NCBI GenBank assembly: GCA_019090845.1
Contig: JAHRVD010000066.1
Coordinates: forward strand, 1-8,062
Length of the DNA: 8,062 nt
Source: Marinosulfonomonas sp.
GTDB taxonomy: Bacteria; Pseudomonadota; Alphaproteobacteria; Rhodobacterales; Rhodobacteraceae
Direction: 5' to 3'
Positions 1-6,326 of this stretch are shown one piece after another (position 1 is the first letter of the stretch; each line of letters begins with the position of its first letter). The translations under genes and the position numbers were made by a program. The notes under the pieces were generated by a model. It worked only from the letters and a program-made list of their open reading frames with translations. It had not been told where the DNA came from and made no database searches.

Positions 1-7
1 TAACAAT

Positions 8-21
8 CAAAAGGCCTTTTG
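8..21. repeat. Perfect 14-bp palindrome CAAAAGGCCTTTTG
   Basis: The bases read the same on both strands with no spacer. It lies 11 bp before the TTGACA box of the candidate pxp promoter, so it could be a second regulator site. It could also be the tail of something upstream of the window. As an RNA hairpin it would have to lose central pairs to form a loop, which makes it a poor terminator. The palindrome is seen directly; a function is inferred. Confidence 0.4.
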
Positions 22-31
22 TTTGTATTAT

Positions 32-48
32 GTTGACAATTTGTCAAC
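32..48. promoter_or_regulatory. Candidate operator overlapping the pxp -35 box
   Basis: The sequence GTTGACA-ATT-TGTCAAC is a perfect inverted repeat with 7-bp arms and a 3-bp spacer. Its left arm contains the -35 hexamer TTGACA (33-38). A dimeric repressor bound here would block RNA polymerase, which is the classical operator layout. The cognate regulator is not in the immediate upstream sequence; a GntR-, LacI- or MarR-type protein would all be possible. A second, weaker repeat, TTGCA-AATTA-TGCAA (52-66), covers the -10 region. Confidence 0.55.
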
Positions 49-62
49 GTTTTGCAAATTAT
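33..62 (+). promoter_or_regulatory. Candidate sigma-70 promoter of the pxpBCA operon
   Basis: A consensus -35 box TTGACA (33-38) is followed after 18 bp by AATTAT (57-62), which matches four of six positions of TATAAT. Transcription would start near 69, leaving a leader of about 24 nt that contains the GGAG ribosome-binding site (81-84) of the first gene. The -35 match is strong and the -10 match is moderate. The embedded inverted repeats support regulated use. Confidence 0.5.
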
Positions 63-92
63 GCAAGCCAATTCTTTTTTGGAGCCTGAAAA

Positions 93-860
93 GTGAATGC
101 CAATCCCAGCAAATCTGACCCGGGTCGGGAATTTCCGCGCCTTGCCAATATTGGATTGTCCGGAATCCTGGTGACCTTTTCGGATGTGTTGAGCGAGCCT
201 GCCAACCGGGCTGCACTGGCATTTCGCGCGCGGTTAGGCACAGAAAGTTGGGCTGGCGTAGAGGAAACGACGACCTCGCTTACGTCCGTCTATGTCAGGT
301 TTGACCCCAGCCATCTAAGCCATGCGACGTTGGGAAAGGCCCTTACAGCGTTGATCGAAAGCGAGGATTGGTTCGCGTCGTCTTTGCCTCAAAAGCGCAG
401 GTTGTGGCGTATTCCAACTGCCTATGGTGGGTCGTTCGGCCCACAACTGGTCGAGGCTGCGGCCTTGGCACAGATGTCCACATCCCAAGCGATCAGCCAG
501 ATTTCATCAAGCCGATTGCGCGTCCTCACCATCGGCTTCGCGCCCGGCCAACCATATCTGGGAACGCTTCCCGATGCTTGGGACATTCCGCGCCAATCCG
601 GGCTGTCAGCGCAGATCCCGGCCTGTGCACTGGCAGTTGCGATTCGCCAGCTTGTTCTGTTCACAGCCCAAACTCCGACCGGATGGCGCCACATCGCGCA
701 AACGGGTTTTCGCGGGTTTCGTCCCGAAAGTGAAACACCCTTCGCGCTGCGTCCGGGCGATGAGGTCATGTTCCCGCAAGTCAGCGAGGAAGTCTTTGCC
801 AGTATCCTCGCCGGTGAGCGCGGCGAAAATGGCGGCGCGGACTGGGAAGACATCAAATGA
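93..860 (+). CDS. pxpB: 5-oxoprolinase subunit PxpB (KipI / allophanate hydrolase subunit 1 family)
   Basis: This is a subunit of the cytosolic PxpABC 5-oxoprolinase, which opens 5-oxoproline (pyroglutamate) to glutamate using ATP. Family features are visible: IPTAYGGSFGP (residues 107-117, usually IPVCYGGEFGP), GFAPGQPYLGTLP (148-160), and a C-terminal stretch with PTGW, the FALRPGD turn and a following hydrophobic VMFP strand. The usual core is GFxPGFPYLGGLP, so Q153 replaces the common Phe. The product is 255 aa, longer than the roughly 220 aa of E. coli PxpB, mainly through an N-terminal extension. The GTG start is chosen because GGAG lies 8 bp upstream and no better start precedes the conserved domain. 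Its stop overlaps the next start (ATGA), indicating translational coupling. KipI-like kinase inhibition is an older alternative role for this family; the complete B-C-A set favours the enzyme. Confidence 0.9.
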   Translation: MNANPSKSDPGREFPRLANIGLSGILVTFSDVLSEPANRAALAFRARLGTESWAGVEETTTSLTSVYVRFDPSHLSHATLGKALTALIESEDWFASSLPQKRRLWRIPTAYGGSFGPQLVEAAALAQMSTSQAISQISSSRLRVLTIGFAPGQPYLGTLPDAWDIPRQSGLSAQIPACALAVAIRQLVLFTAQTPTGWRHIAQTGFRGFRPESETPFALRPGDEVMFPQVSEEVFASILAGERGENGGADWEDIK

Positions 861-1894
861 GCGGCTCGCTGATCGTCCATCAGGCAGGGCCGACACTTTC
901 TGTGCAGGATTTCGGCAGACCGGGATATATGGCCTTTGGCTTGTCACAAGGGGGTGCTGCTGATCGTCTGGCACTTGCCGAGGGCGCTGCATTGCTTGGG
1001 CAGAACCCGGAATTCGCAGTCCTTGAAATGGCTGGTGTTGGCGGAACTTTCCAAGCGTCACAAGACGTCAGGATCGCCCTGACAGGGGCCCCAATGGCAG
1101 CATCAGTTGATGACCAGCCGCTGGCATGGAACGCATCACAGACCATCCGGGCTGGCCAGCGCATCTCAATCGGTGCGGCGATGAAAGGCAATTATGGCTA
1201 TCTGCATGTTGGCGGAGGTTTCGCAACGCCGCAGCAACTGGGAAGTCGGTCGCACCACATTGTCGCGGGCATCGGCTCCCCTATTAAGCCCGGCATGAAT
1301 TTACCGATCGGTGCGGACGCCAATTTCGATCAGCCCGATCAGCGGTTGCCCATACCGGATCGTTTTTCCGGCGGAACCCTGCATGTTCTTCCCAGTGCAC
1401 AAACGCATCGGTTTTCCAAAGCCGAAATCGCCCGATTTGAAGCGACCGAATTTGTGCGGACCCCGCGTGGCAATCGTCAGGGCGTCCAACTGGGTTTTGA
1501 AGGCGCGGCTTTTGCCACCGAGCAGCAGCTTAGTATTTTGTCAGAAATCATGGTGGCCGGAGACATTCAGATGACCGGCGATGGCATCCCGTTTGTGCTT
1601 TTGCCCGAGTGCCAGACAACCGGTGGCTACCCCCGTATAGGAACCGTTGTGCCTGACGACTTGCCCTTAGTGGCGCAGGCGGCACCGGGAACGCGATTGC
1701 GTTTCCGTTTCGTAACTATTGAGACCGCTCTTGAAACCAACCGCTCGCCAGCGCAGGTTCAAACTGATCTGAAGCGTGCAATGCAACCGTTGATAAGGGA
1801 TCCGCGTGAAATTCGCGATCTTCTTAGTTATCAATTGATTGGCGGCGTAACGGCCGGGGCGGAATTGGAGACAAGCGATGACCAGAACGGTTGA
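857..1894 (+). CDS. pxpC: 5-oxoprolinase subunit PxpC (KipA / biotin-dependent carboxyltransferase-like family)
   Basis: This is the partner of PxpB in the 5-oxoprolinase complex; the family is also called KipA or allophanate hydrolase subunit 2. The N-terminal signature TLSVQDFGRPGY followed by GLSQGGAAD (residues 13-36) is clear. HVGGGF (about residue 117) and, in the C-terminal third, GDIQMTGDG with CQTTGGYPRIGTV and PDDLPLVAQ are the other family hallmarks. At 345 aa it is slightly longer than E. coli PxpC (about 310 aa). The start ATG overlaps the pxpB stop by 4 bp and has GGAAG 7 bp upstream (845-849). Its 3' end overlaps pxpA by 17 bp. Neither a signal peptide nor a membrane segment is apparent, which fits a cytosolic enzyme. 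Confidence 0.92.
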   Translation: MSGSLIVHQAGPTLSVQDFGRPGYMAFGLSQGGAADRLALAEGAALLGQNPEFAVLEMAGVGGTFQASQDVRIALTGAPMAASVDDQPLAWNASQTIRAGQRISIGAAMKGNYGYLHVGGGFATPQQLGSRSHHIVAGIGSPIKPGMNLPIGADANFDQPDQRLPIPDRFSGGTLHVLPSAQTHRFSKAEIARFEATEFVRTPRGNRQGVQLGFEGAAFATEQQLSILSEIMVAGDIQMTGDGIPFVLLPECQTTGGYPRIGTVVPDDLPLVAQAAPGTRLRFRFVTIETALETNRSPAQVQTDLKRAMQPLIRDPREIRDLLSYQLIGGVTAGAELETSDDQNG

Positions 1895-2636
1895 TCTGAA
1901 CGCGGACATGGGCGAGTCGTTTGGCGACTGGACCATGGGCAATGACGCCGCCCTGCTGGATATTGTAACATCGGCCAATATCGCCTGTGGTTTCCATGCG
2001 GGTGACCCGGATGTAATGGCAAAGACGATGGGGTTGGCGGTTGAAAAAAATGTCGGCATCGGCGCCCACCCCGGTTTTGCCGATCTACAGGGTTTTGGGC
2101 GACGACGGATGACCTTGCCCGCTGAAAGCCTGAAAAACACTATTCGATACCAACTTGGCGCAGCCCAGGCGATGGCCAAATCTGTGGGCGGCAGCGTTCG
2201 TCATTTCAAATTACACGGGGCGCTTTCCAATATGGCGGCGCAAGACCCGGACATGGCAAAACTGTGCTTTCAGGCAGCTTTGGACATTTCGCCCGACATC
2301 GTGATTGTCGTGCAGGCAGCCACTGCCATGGATACTGTTGTACGCGGTTTGGGATGCCATTGGGCAGGCGAAATATTCGCGGATCGCGCGTATAATGACG
2401 ATGCAACTTTGGTTGATCGCGCCTTGCCGGGGGCTGTTATTCACGACGCCGACGTTGCAGCAGAACGCGTTCTCAACATGATCAAAGCGGGCGCAATTAT
2501 CAGCAGGTCTGGCGCCAAAATCGCTGCAAGAATTGACACAGTCTGTTTGCACGGTGACACTGAAGAGGCGGTTACGATTGCGACCAAGGTCAGGTCGCGC
2601 CTTCACGACGACTGTATTGACCTGAGAGTGTTTTGA
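1878..2636 (+). CDS. pxpA: 5-oxoprolinase subunit PxpA (LamB/YcsF family)
   Basis: This is the LamB/YcsF-family subunit of PxpABC 5-oxoprolinase. Family motifs appear in order: DLNADMGESFG (residues 6-16), ANIACGFHAGDP (33-44), GAHPGFADLQGFGRR (62-76), KLHGAL (110-115), EIFADRAY (about 156-163) and CLHGD near the C-terminus. The length of 252 aa is typical. The family motif around KLHGALSN is usually KPHGALYN; both the Pro and the Tyr are replaced here. The start ATG lies inside the end of pxpC, with GGAG (1867-1870) 7 bp upstream, so translation is probably coupled. It is the last gene of the operon and is followed by 143 bp without a gene. Confidence 0.92.
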   Translation: MTRTVDLNADMGESFGDWTMGNDAALLDIVTSANIACGFHAGDPDVMAKTMGLAVEKNVGIGAHPGFADLQGFGRRRMTLPAESLKNTIRYQLGAAQAMAKSVGGSVRHFKLHGALSNMAAQDPDMAKLCFQAALDISPDIVIVVQAATAMDTVVRGLGCHWAGEIFADRAYNDDATLVDRALPGAVIHDADVAAERVLNMIKAGAIISRSGAKIAARIDTVCLHGDTEEAVTIATKVRSRLHDDCIDLRVF

Positions 2637-2779
2637 GCTCTGACTAATTGCGGCGACAGCTCGTAGTGTCAGCTGATCGCATAATGTCGCAGCCCGACAC
2701 TGGACGTTTAGCGTGCTGGACCAACGTACAATCCGCGATTAAACCAGCTTTAGACATTTAGTTAATACAGGCGATTTAC
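2637..2779. other. Intergenic region pxpA-marR with imperfect hairpin and candidate operator
   Basis: The first half can fold into an imperfect hairpin. AGTGTC (2665-2670) pairs with GACACT (2696-2701), and inside it GCTG (2672-2675) pairs with CAGC (2690-2693). An alternative pairing of CAGCT (2657-2661) with AGCTG (2671-2675) would compete with it. No T-tract follows, so this is not a standard intrinsic terminator. The second half is AT-rich and holds TAAA-CCAGC-TTTA (2740-2752) and three copies of TTTAG (2707, 2749 and 2758). A TTAATA-like -10 candidate lies at 2762. The regulator's promoter is probably here but cannot be placed firmly. Confidence 0.35.
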
Positions 2780-3235
2780 TTGGAAACCACGAACAAAAAA
2801 CCCACCGCCAAGCCAGCTTATACTGATGGATCATTGGCCACTGCTTGTGTCCGGGGCCGCCACGCGGTTGTCAGCCACTTTGCCGATTTTTTGGCCGAGA
2901 TCAAAATGTCCGAGCAGCAATGGCGCTCGATCCGGACGATCAACGATTTTGAACCAATCAGGTTAAGCGTTCTGTGCCAGCGTACTTGTATTCACAAGGT
3001 CAGCATGACCCGCATTGTTCGGGCCCTGATCCAGCGTGGTCTGGTCCTTAGCCAGCCCGATCTAAGCGACCGGCGGGCGCAAATCATTACTGTGACACAG
3101 GAAGGCAAGGAATTTATTCGTACGGTTTCTCCGCAGGCCGATCAGATAACTGGTGCGGTTGTCAAAAAATTTGGACGCGCGAATGCCAAACGTCTTTTGG
3201 ATCTGCTCGATCAACTGTCGCGCATAGAACAATAG
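2780..3235 (+). CDS. MarR-family transcriptional regulator, HpaR-like
   Basis: This is a small winged-helix DNA-binding protein of 151 aa, probably a dimeric repressor released by an aromatic ligand. Visible parts are the opening helix with MSEQQWRSIRTI (residues 43-54), a recognition-helix region with KVSMTRIVRALIQRGLV (73-89) and the wing with DLSDRRAQIITVTQEG (94-109). The EQQWR pattern resembles the HpaR/HpcR subgroup, which controls homoprotocatechuate degradation. The start is a TTG with AGG 8 bp upstream. An in-frame TTG at 2834 is an alternative, while the first in-frame ATG (Met43) would cut off the dimerisation helix. Cys66 and Cys70 sit at the HTH start, so redox sensing is conceivable but unproven. 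Its position directly before the dioxygenase operon suggests that it regulates that operon, and probably itself. Confidence 0.85.
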   Translation: METTNKKPTAKPAYTDGSLATACVRGRHAVVSHFADFLAEIKMSEQQWRSIRTINDFEPIRLSVLCQRTCIHKVSMTRIVRALIQRGLVLSQPDLSDRRAQIITVTQEGKEFIRTVSPQADQITGAVVKKFGRANAKRLLDLLDQLSRIEQ

Positions 3236-3251
3236 CCGCTTGATGAACTGA

Positions 3252-3263
3252 TAAACGAGTTTA
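3252..3263. promoter_or_regulatory. Candidate MarR operator TAAAC-GA-GTTTA
   Basis: This is a perfect inverted repeat with 5-bp arms and a 2-bp spacer, lying 75 bp before the dioxygenase start. It overlaps the left part of a possible -35 box. A related but looser repeat (TAAA-CCAGC-TTTA, 2740-2752) lies upstream of the regulator gene itself. MarR proteins typically bind AT-rich palindromes near promoters they control, so the position fits. The repeat is short and the assignment is inferred. Confidence 0.35.
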
Positions 3264-3288
3264 CTTTTTTGGGGCCGCCTTATAGCTT
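3260..3288 (+). promoter_or_regulatory. Possible promoter of the dioxygenase operon
   Basis: TTTACT (3260-3265) matches four of six -35 positions, and TAGCTT (3283-3288) stands 17 bp downstream as a weak -10. TATAGC at 3281 is an alternative with a 15-bp spacer. A small palindrome CTGAGTCAG (3291-3299) follows at the likely transcription start. Weak core boxes are compatible with regulated transcription, but this placement is tentative. Confidence 0.3.
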
Positions 3289-3337
3289 GTCTGAGTCAGG
3301 AATACACACAACCTAAAACGATCGGAAAGCGGCTGTT

Positions 3338-4705
3338 ATGGACAAGAATATCTTTGGGGATACCGATCTGGACGCAGGTGTCGTCGATCGTAAAATTTTT
3401 GTCGACGAAGAAATCTATCAGCGTGAATTGGAAACGGTTTTTACCCGCGCATGGCTGTTTGTCGGGCATCAAAGCCAAATCCCGAACCCCGGTGATTTCT
3501 TTACGTCGCGGATGGGCGAAGAATCAGTCATTCTGGTTCGCGACAAGAAGGACGAAATCCACGTATTCCTTAATTCATGTCGCCACCGTGGGATGAAAGT
3601 CTGCCGGTATGATTCCGGCAACACATCACTGTTCACCTGCCCCTACCACGCCTGGACCTATTCCACCGATGGCAAGGTTCGCGGCATCCCTCAATACAAA
3701 GATCTGTATGAAGGCGTGCTGGACCGGGAAAAATGGGGCCTGATCGAGGTTGCACAACTGGTGAATTACAAGGGTGCGGTTTTTGCCACCTGGGACAAGG
3801 ACGCACCGGATTTTGAGACTTATATGGGCGACGCCCTAATGCATCTGGACATGGCGCTGGATTGTCGTGACGGGCGGCCCGGCGGTTCGGAAGTGATCGG
3901 CGTTCATCGCTGGGTTTTGCCAACAAACTGGAAATATACCGCCGAGAATTTTCTGGGCGATTCCTATCATAATCCCAGCCACCGCTCGGTTGATCTGATA
4001 GGTATTGGCCCTTCAGGCCGTGCTGGCGTAAAGGGGCGGCGTGACGGCGAATTAGAAACCGCCACCCATGTTTGGATCAATTTCCCGCAAGGTCACGGCG
4101 TTCATTCTGCCGTTCAGCCAAGTTTTGGCAACTACACGCCCCCCGCATCCGACGACCCGGAGATCGGGGAATATTTCCGCGAATGCCACCGGCTGCGTCA
4201 GGAACGTCTTGGCGAAGAATCACGGTTGCTGCCCTTCACCGGAAACTTCTTTCCCAACACCGGCTATCACGGCGGTCAGCCGCGCGGTTTAGTGGTGTGG
4301 CATCCCCATGGGGTGGATAAGACGGAAGGCTGGCGTTTCTTCCTTGTTGATGCTGACGCGCCGAAATCGGTGAAAGATTACCTTCGCAAGTTCTACATGC
4401 GCTATTCCGGCCCTGCGGGAATGACCGAGCAGGATGATATGGAAAACTGGTTGTATGCCAGCAAATCCTGTAAAGGCGTTATCGCGCGCCGCAACCCGTT
4501 CAACTATCAGTTGTCCAAGGACGCGTCGCAGCAAAATCCAACGGTGAATGGCATCCAGATCCGTGGCCGGGTGACCACGCAGATGACCGAGCACATGGCG
4601 CGCGGGTATTATCGGCGCTGGCAGGACTATGTGAATGATGCCGACTGGGACACGTTGTTGGGCAAGCATGATCCGCGCCACAACGTTGTGCAGGCCGCAG
4701 AATAA
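3338..4705 (+). CDS. Aromatic ring-hydroxylating dioxygenase, alpha (large) subunit
   Basis: This is the catalytic subunit of a Rieske non-heme iron oxygenase, which adds O2 across an aromatic ring to give a cis-dihydrodiol. The Rieske [2Fe-2S] ligands are visible as C81-R-H83 and C101-P-Y-H104 within CRHRGMK and CPYHAWTY. The catalytic iron site is ENFLGDSYHNPSH (residues 203-215), with bridging Asp208 and ligands His211 and His215. The third ligand is Asp366 or Asp367 in TEQDDMENW. The His-His spacing is three residues; NDO and most relatives have four. The length of 455 aa fits the biphenyl/naphthalene/benzoate-type alpha3beta3 group. The ATG has GGAAAG 8 bp upstream. The stop is 2 bp from the next gene. 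The substrate cannot be deduced from sequence; the PcaC gene in the operon hints at an aryl carboxylate. Confidence 0.93.
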   Translation: MDKNIFGDTDLDAGVVDRKIFVDEEIYQRELETVFTRAWLFVGHQSQIPNPGDFFTSRMGEESVILVRDKKDEIHVFLNSCRHRGMKVCRYDSGNTSLFTCPYHAWTYSTDGKVRGIPQYKDLYEGVLDREKWGLIEVAQLVNYKGAVFATWDKDAPDFETYMGDALMHLDMALDCRDGRPGGSEVIGVHRWVLPTNWKYTAENFLGDSYHNPSHRSVDLIGIGPSGRAGVKGRRDGELETATHVWINFPQGHGVHSAVQPSFGNYTPPASDDPEIGEYFRECHRLRQERLGEESRLLPFTGNFFPNTGYHGGQPRGLVVWHPHGVDKTEGWRFFLVDADAPKSVKDYLRKFYMRYSGPAGMTEQDDMENWLYASKSCKGVIARRNPFNYQLSKDASQQNPTVNGIQIRGRVTTQMTEHMARGYYRRWQDYVNDADWDTLLGKHDPRHNVVQAAE

Positions 4706-4707
4706 TT

Positions 4708-5517
4708 ATGGCCGACGGCGGGATTATCGTTGCGGGTGGCACCTTTGGTCTTGGGCGCGAGATTACGCTTTGTCTGGCTGAAAAGGGCTGGCCGGTGCTG
4801 GCATTTGGGCTGGAAACCCGACAGGTGTCGTCGATTGCCCAAAACGCAATTCCCGGCCTGCGGGACGAAGTGGAAAATGCGGGTCTTGATGTCACCTTTA
4901 TGGAAGCAGACATTTCCAGCGAGGCGGATGTGGCGCGCGTTGTCGCCGCGGCGATTAAAAAGTTTGGCCGCATTCAGGGTGTTGTGAACAACGCAGCCAT
5001 CGGCCCGCTTGGCACGGTGCTTGATACGGACCCCGACCTGTGGGACCAGATCATGGCGGTGAACTTGCGCGGGCCGTATTTAATGGCGCGCGCAGTGATC
5101 CCGCATATGGCCCAAAACGGCGGTGGCAGCATCGTGAATGTAGGTTCGGGATCTGGTTGGGGCAAGGCGAACATGGCCGCCTATGGTTCCTCTAAGGGCG
5201 GGCTGTATGCGTTGACGACTGCACTTTCACTGGATCATTTCAACGACCAGATCCGGGTCAACAGTGTTGTTCCCGGCGGCGGTGGAATCGTGGGCGGGAT
5301 CAGCCTTGGCAGGGTTGGCGGTGCACGTGACAAGCTTGGGCCCAACGCGCCAGGATCGGTCGCGGGGCGCGTGGTGAACGGCTATGACCTTGGCAACACC
5401 ATTGCTTTCCTGATGTCTGACGGTGGCCAAGCGATTTCGGGCACTGTTATTGATGTGGGATGTTTTGCGGGCCAAGGCGACAACCGACCACCTAACAAAA
5501 CAAATGAAAAGAAGTGA
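4708..5517 (+). CDS. SDR-family NAD(P)-dependent oxidoreductase, probable cis-dihydrodiol dehydrogenase
   Basis: This is a classical short-chain dehydrogenase of 269 aa. The cofactor motif is GGTFGLG (residues 10-16, the GxxxGxG pattern). NNAA (94-97) takes the place of the usual NNAG, and the catalytic residues are Asn119, Ser147, Tyr159 and Lys163 (YGSSK). It lies between the alpha and beta oxygenase genes, 2 bp after alpha, so it probably oxidises the cis-dihydrodiol to the catechol-type product, re-aromatising the ring. No Asp is evident at the end of beta-2 (around residues 34-38, GLETR), so NAD versus NADP preference is unclear. The C-terminal tail (about residues 255-269) is hydrophilic and Lys-rich. 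A different SDR reaction on a pathway alcohol is possible, but the operon position strongly favours the dihydrodiol role. Confidence 0.88.
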   Translation: MADGGIIVAGGTFGLGREITLCLAEKGWPVLAFGLETRQVSSIAQNAIPGLRDEVENAGLDVTFMEADISSEADVARVVAAAIKKFGRIQGVVNNAAIGPLGTVLDTDPDLWDQIMAVNLRGPYLMARAVIPHMAQNGGGSIVNVGSGSGWGKANMAAYGSSKGGLYALTTALSLDHFNDQIRVNSVVPGGGGIVGGISLGRVGGARDKLGPNAPGSVAGRVVNGYDLGNTIAFLMSDGGQAISGTVIDVGCFAGQGDNRPPNKTNEKK

Positions 5518-5522
5518 CCAAC

Positions 5523-6089
5523 ATGCCTGACAACACAGTATCAGCGCCGATAACCCGGGATGACGCCTATTTTCGACTGCGTCAGGAGGTCGAAGAATTC
5601 TATTACGACGAGGCGTCCGCACTTGATGAGCGGCGCTTTGATGAATGGCTGGAATGTTTGCACGAAGACATCCTGTATTTCATGCCGATGCGGTTCAACG
5701 TGAAATTCGGCCAACACGCCGAGCGGGAAAACACCACCGCCGACGAAGGCATGAGTTGGTTCAACGAAGACAAATGGACCCTGAAAAAGCGTGTCGAGCA
5801 GATCCTGACCGGTGTGCATTACGCAGAAGAACCACTGTCGCGCGTGTCGCATCTGATTACCAACGTTCAGGTCAAACAAGCGTCCCCATCCGCGGCCGAT
5901 GCACAGGAAATCAAGACCAGCTGTCGGTTTTTTGTTTACCAGAACCGCGTTGAACACGAGACATATAACTATGTGGGTCGGCGTTATGATACTTTGGTCC
6001 GGGAAAACGGCCGTTTCCAAGTGATCCGGCGCGAAATTATTCTTGAGCAAAACATCCTGCTGGCCAAAGCACTGACAACCTTTTTCTGA
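5523..6089 (+). CDS. Aromatic ring-hydroxylating dioxygenase, beta (small) subunit
   Basis: This is the non-catalytic structural subunit of an alpha3beta3 oxygenase, with an SnoaL/NTF2-like cone fold. Family signatures are the N-terminal helix with EEFYYDEASALDERRFDEWL, then ILYFMPMR, a central SRVSHLITNVQV and a C-terminal part with FFVYQNRVEHE, YVGRRYDTLV and REIILEQNILL, ending in TTFF. ATG 5523 (188 aa) is preferred because GAAG lies 8 bp upstream. An in-frame GTG at 5514 (191 aa) would overlap the dehydrogenase stop as GTGA but has no well-spaced ribosome-binding site. The dehydrogenase gene separates it from its alpha partner, which is unusual. It resembles the biphenyl/phenylpropionate-type beta subunits in general pattern. 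Confidence 0.9.
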   Translation: MPDNTVSAPITRDDAYFRLRQEVEEFYYDEASALDERRFDEWLECLHEDILYFMPMRFNVKFGQHAERENTTADEGMSWFNEDKWTLKKRVEQILTGVHYAEEPLSRVSHLITNVQVKQASPSAADAQEIKTSCRFFVYQNRVEHETYNYVGRRYDTLVRENGRFQVIRREIILEQNILLAKALTTFF

Positions 6090-6110
6090 GGAACCTGAAA
6101 GGGAAATCGC

Positions 6111-6320
6111 ATGAACGAAGACGACAGAATCGTCATCGGGATCAGTATTGATCTGATGACTGTGAACGAAGGCGACGTGATCCTGCTAAAGGACGGGCGC
6201 AAAGGTTTCGTGACCGAAAATATGAATGATGGTCAGTGGCTGGAAATGGACATTGACGGCGATATTGATCTGATCCTTGGTCAGGACATGACCGGTTTCG
6301 TCAAAAGAGCGACTGACTGA
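6111..6320 (+). CDS. Small acidic protein of unknown function in the dioxygenase operon
   Basis: I do not recognise this 69-aa protein. It has a good ribosome-binding site (AAAGGGA, 6 bp upstream) and sits in line between the beta subunit (21 bp before) and the next gene (6 bp after), so it is probably real and co-transcribed. It is strongly acidic, with 16 Asp/Glu against 6 Lys/Arg. The central part VNEGDVILLKDGRKGFVTE (residues 18-36), followed by a Trp and an alternating hydrophobic strand, has the rhythm of a small SH3-like or KOW-like beta barrel. A D-x-D-G-D-x-D run (47-53) could bind a metal but does not fit a canonical EF-hand. It has no Cys, signal peptide or membrane segment. A cytosolic accessory role for the oxygenase is a guess from position. 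Confidence 0.75.
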   Translation: MNEDDRIVIGISIDLMTVNEGDVILLKDGRKGFVTENMNDGQWLEMDIDGDIDLILGQDMTGFVKRATD

Positions 6321-6326
6321 GCAACC

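Larger units (their letters stand above)
3234..3334. repeat. 8-bp inverted repeat joining the marR stop to the dioxygenase ribosome-binding region
   Basis: AGCCGCTT (3234-3241) starts within the TAG stop of the regulator gene. Its exact reverse complement, AAGCGGCT (3327-3334), ends 3 bp before the dioxygenase ATG and takes in the end of the GGAAAG ribosome-binding candidate (3324-3329). In a read-through transcript the pair could form a long-range stem with an 85-nt loop that masks the start site. An 8-bp match in a region this small is unlikely but not negligible by chance. Confidence 0.3.

Noticed and set aside
8..21. CAAAAGGCCTTTTG as an intrinsic terminator of an upstream gene
   Set aside because: The G/C core is only four bases, the loop would consume part of it, and the T-run is part of the palindrome and too short.
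422..1061. Long overlapping frames on both strands within pxpB and early pxpC
   Set aside because: They are low-complexity, Arg/Pro/Ser-rich shadow translations in regions where the family match of PxpB and PxpC is clear.
1667..2179. 170-codon open frame on the - strand across the pxpC-pxpA junction
   Set aside because: It runs opposite two strongly conserved family proteins and its translation has no recognisable domain.
5541..6050. 169-codon open frame on the - strand opposite the oxygenase beta gene
   Set aside because: It lies wholly inside a well-supported gene, has no recognisable motif or ribosome-binding site, and is explained by the codon use of the + strand gene.
6159..6269. Calcium-binding EF-hand in the 69-aa protein
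   Set aside because: The D-x-D-G-D-x-D run lacks the canonical DxDxDG loop order and the flanking segments look like strands, not helices.
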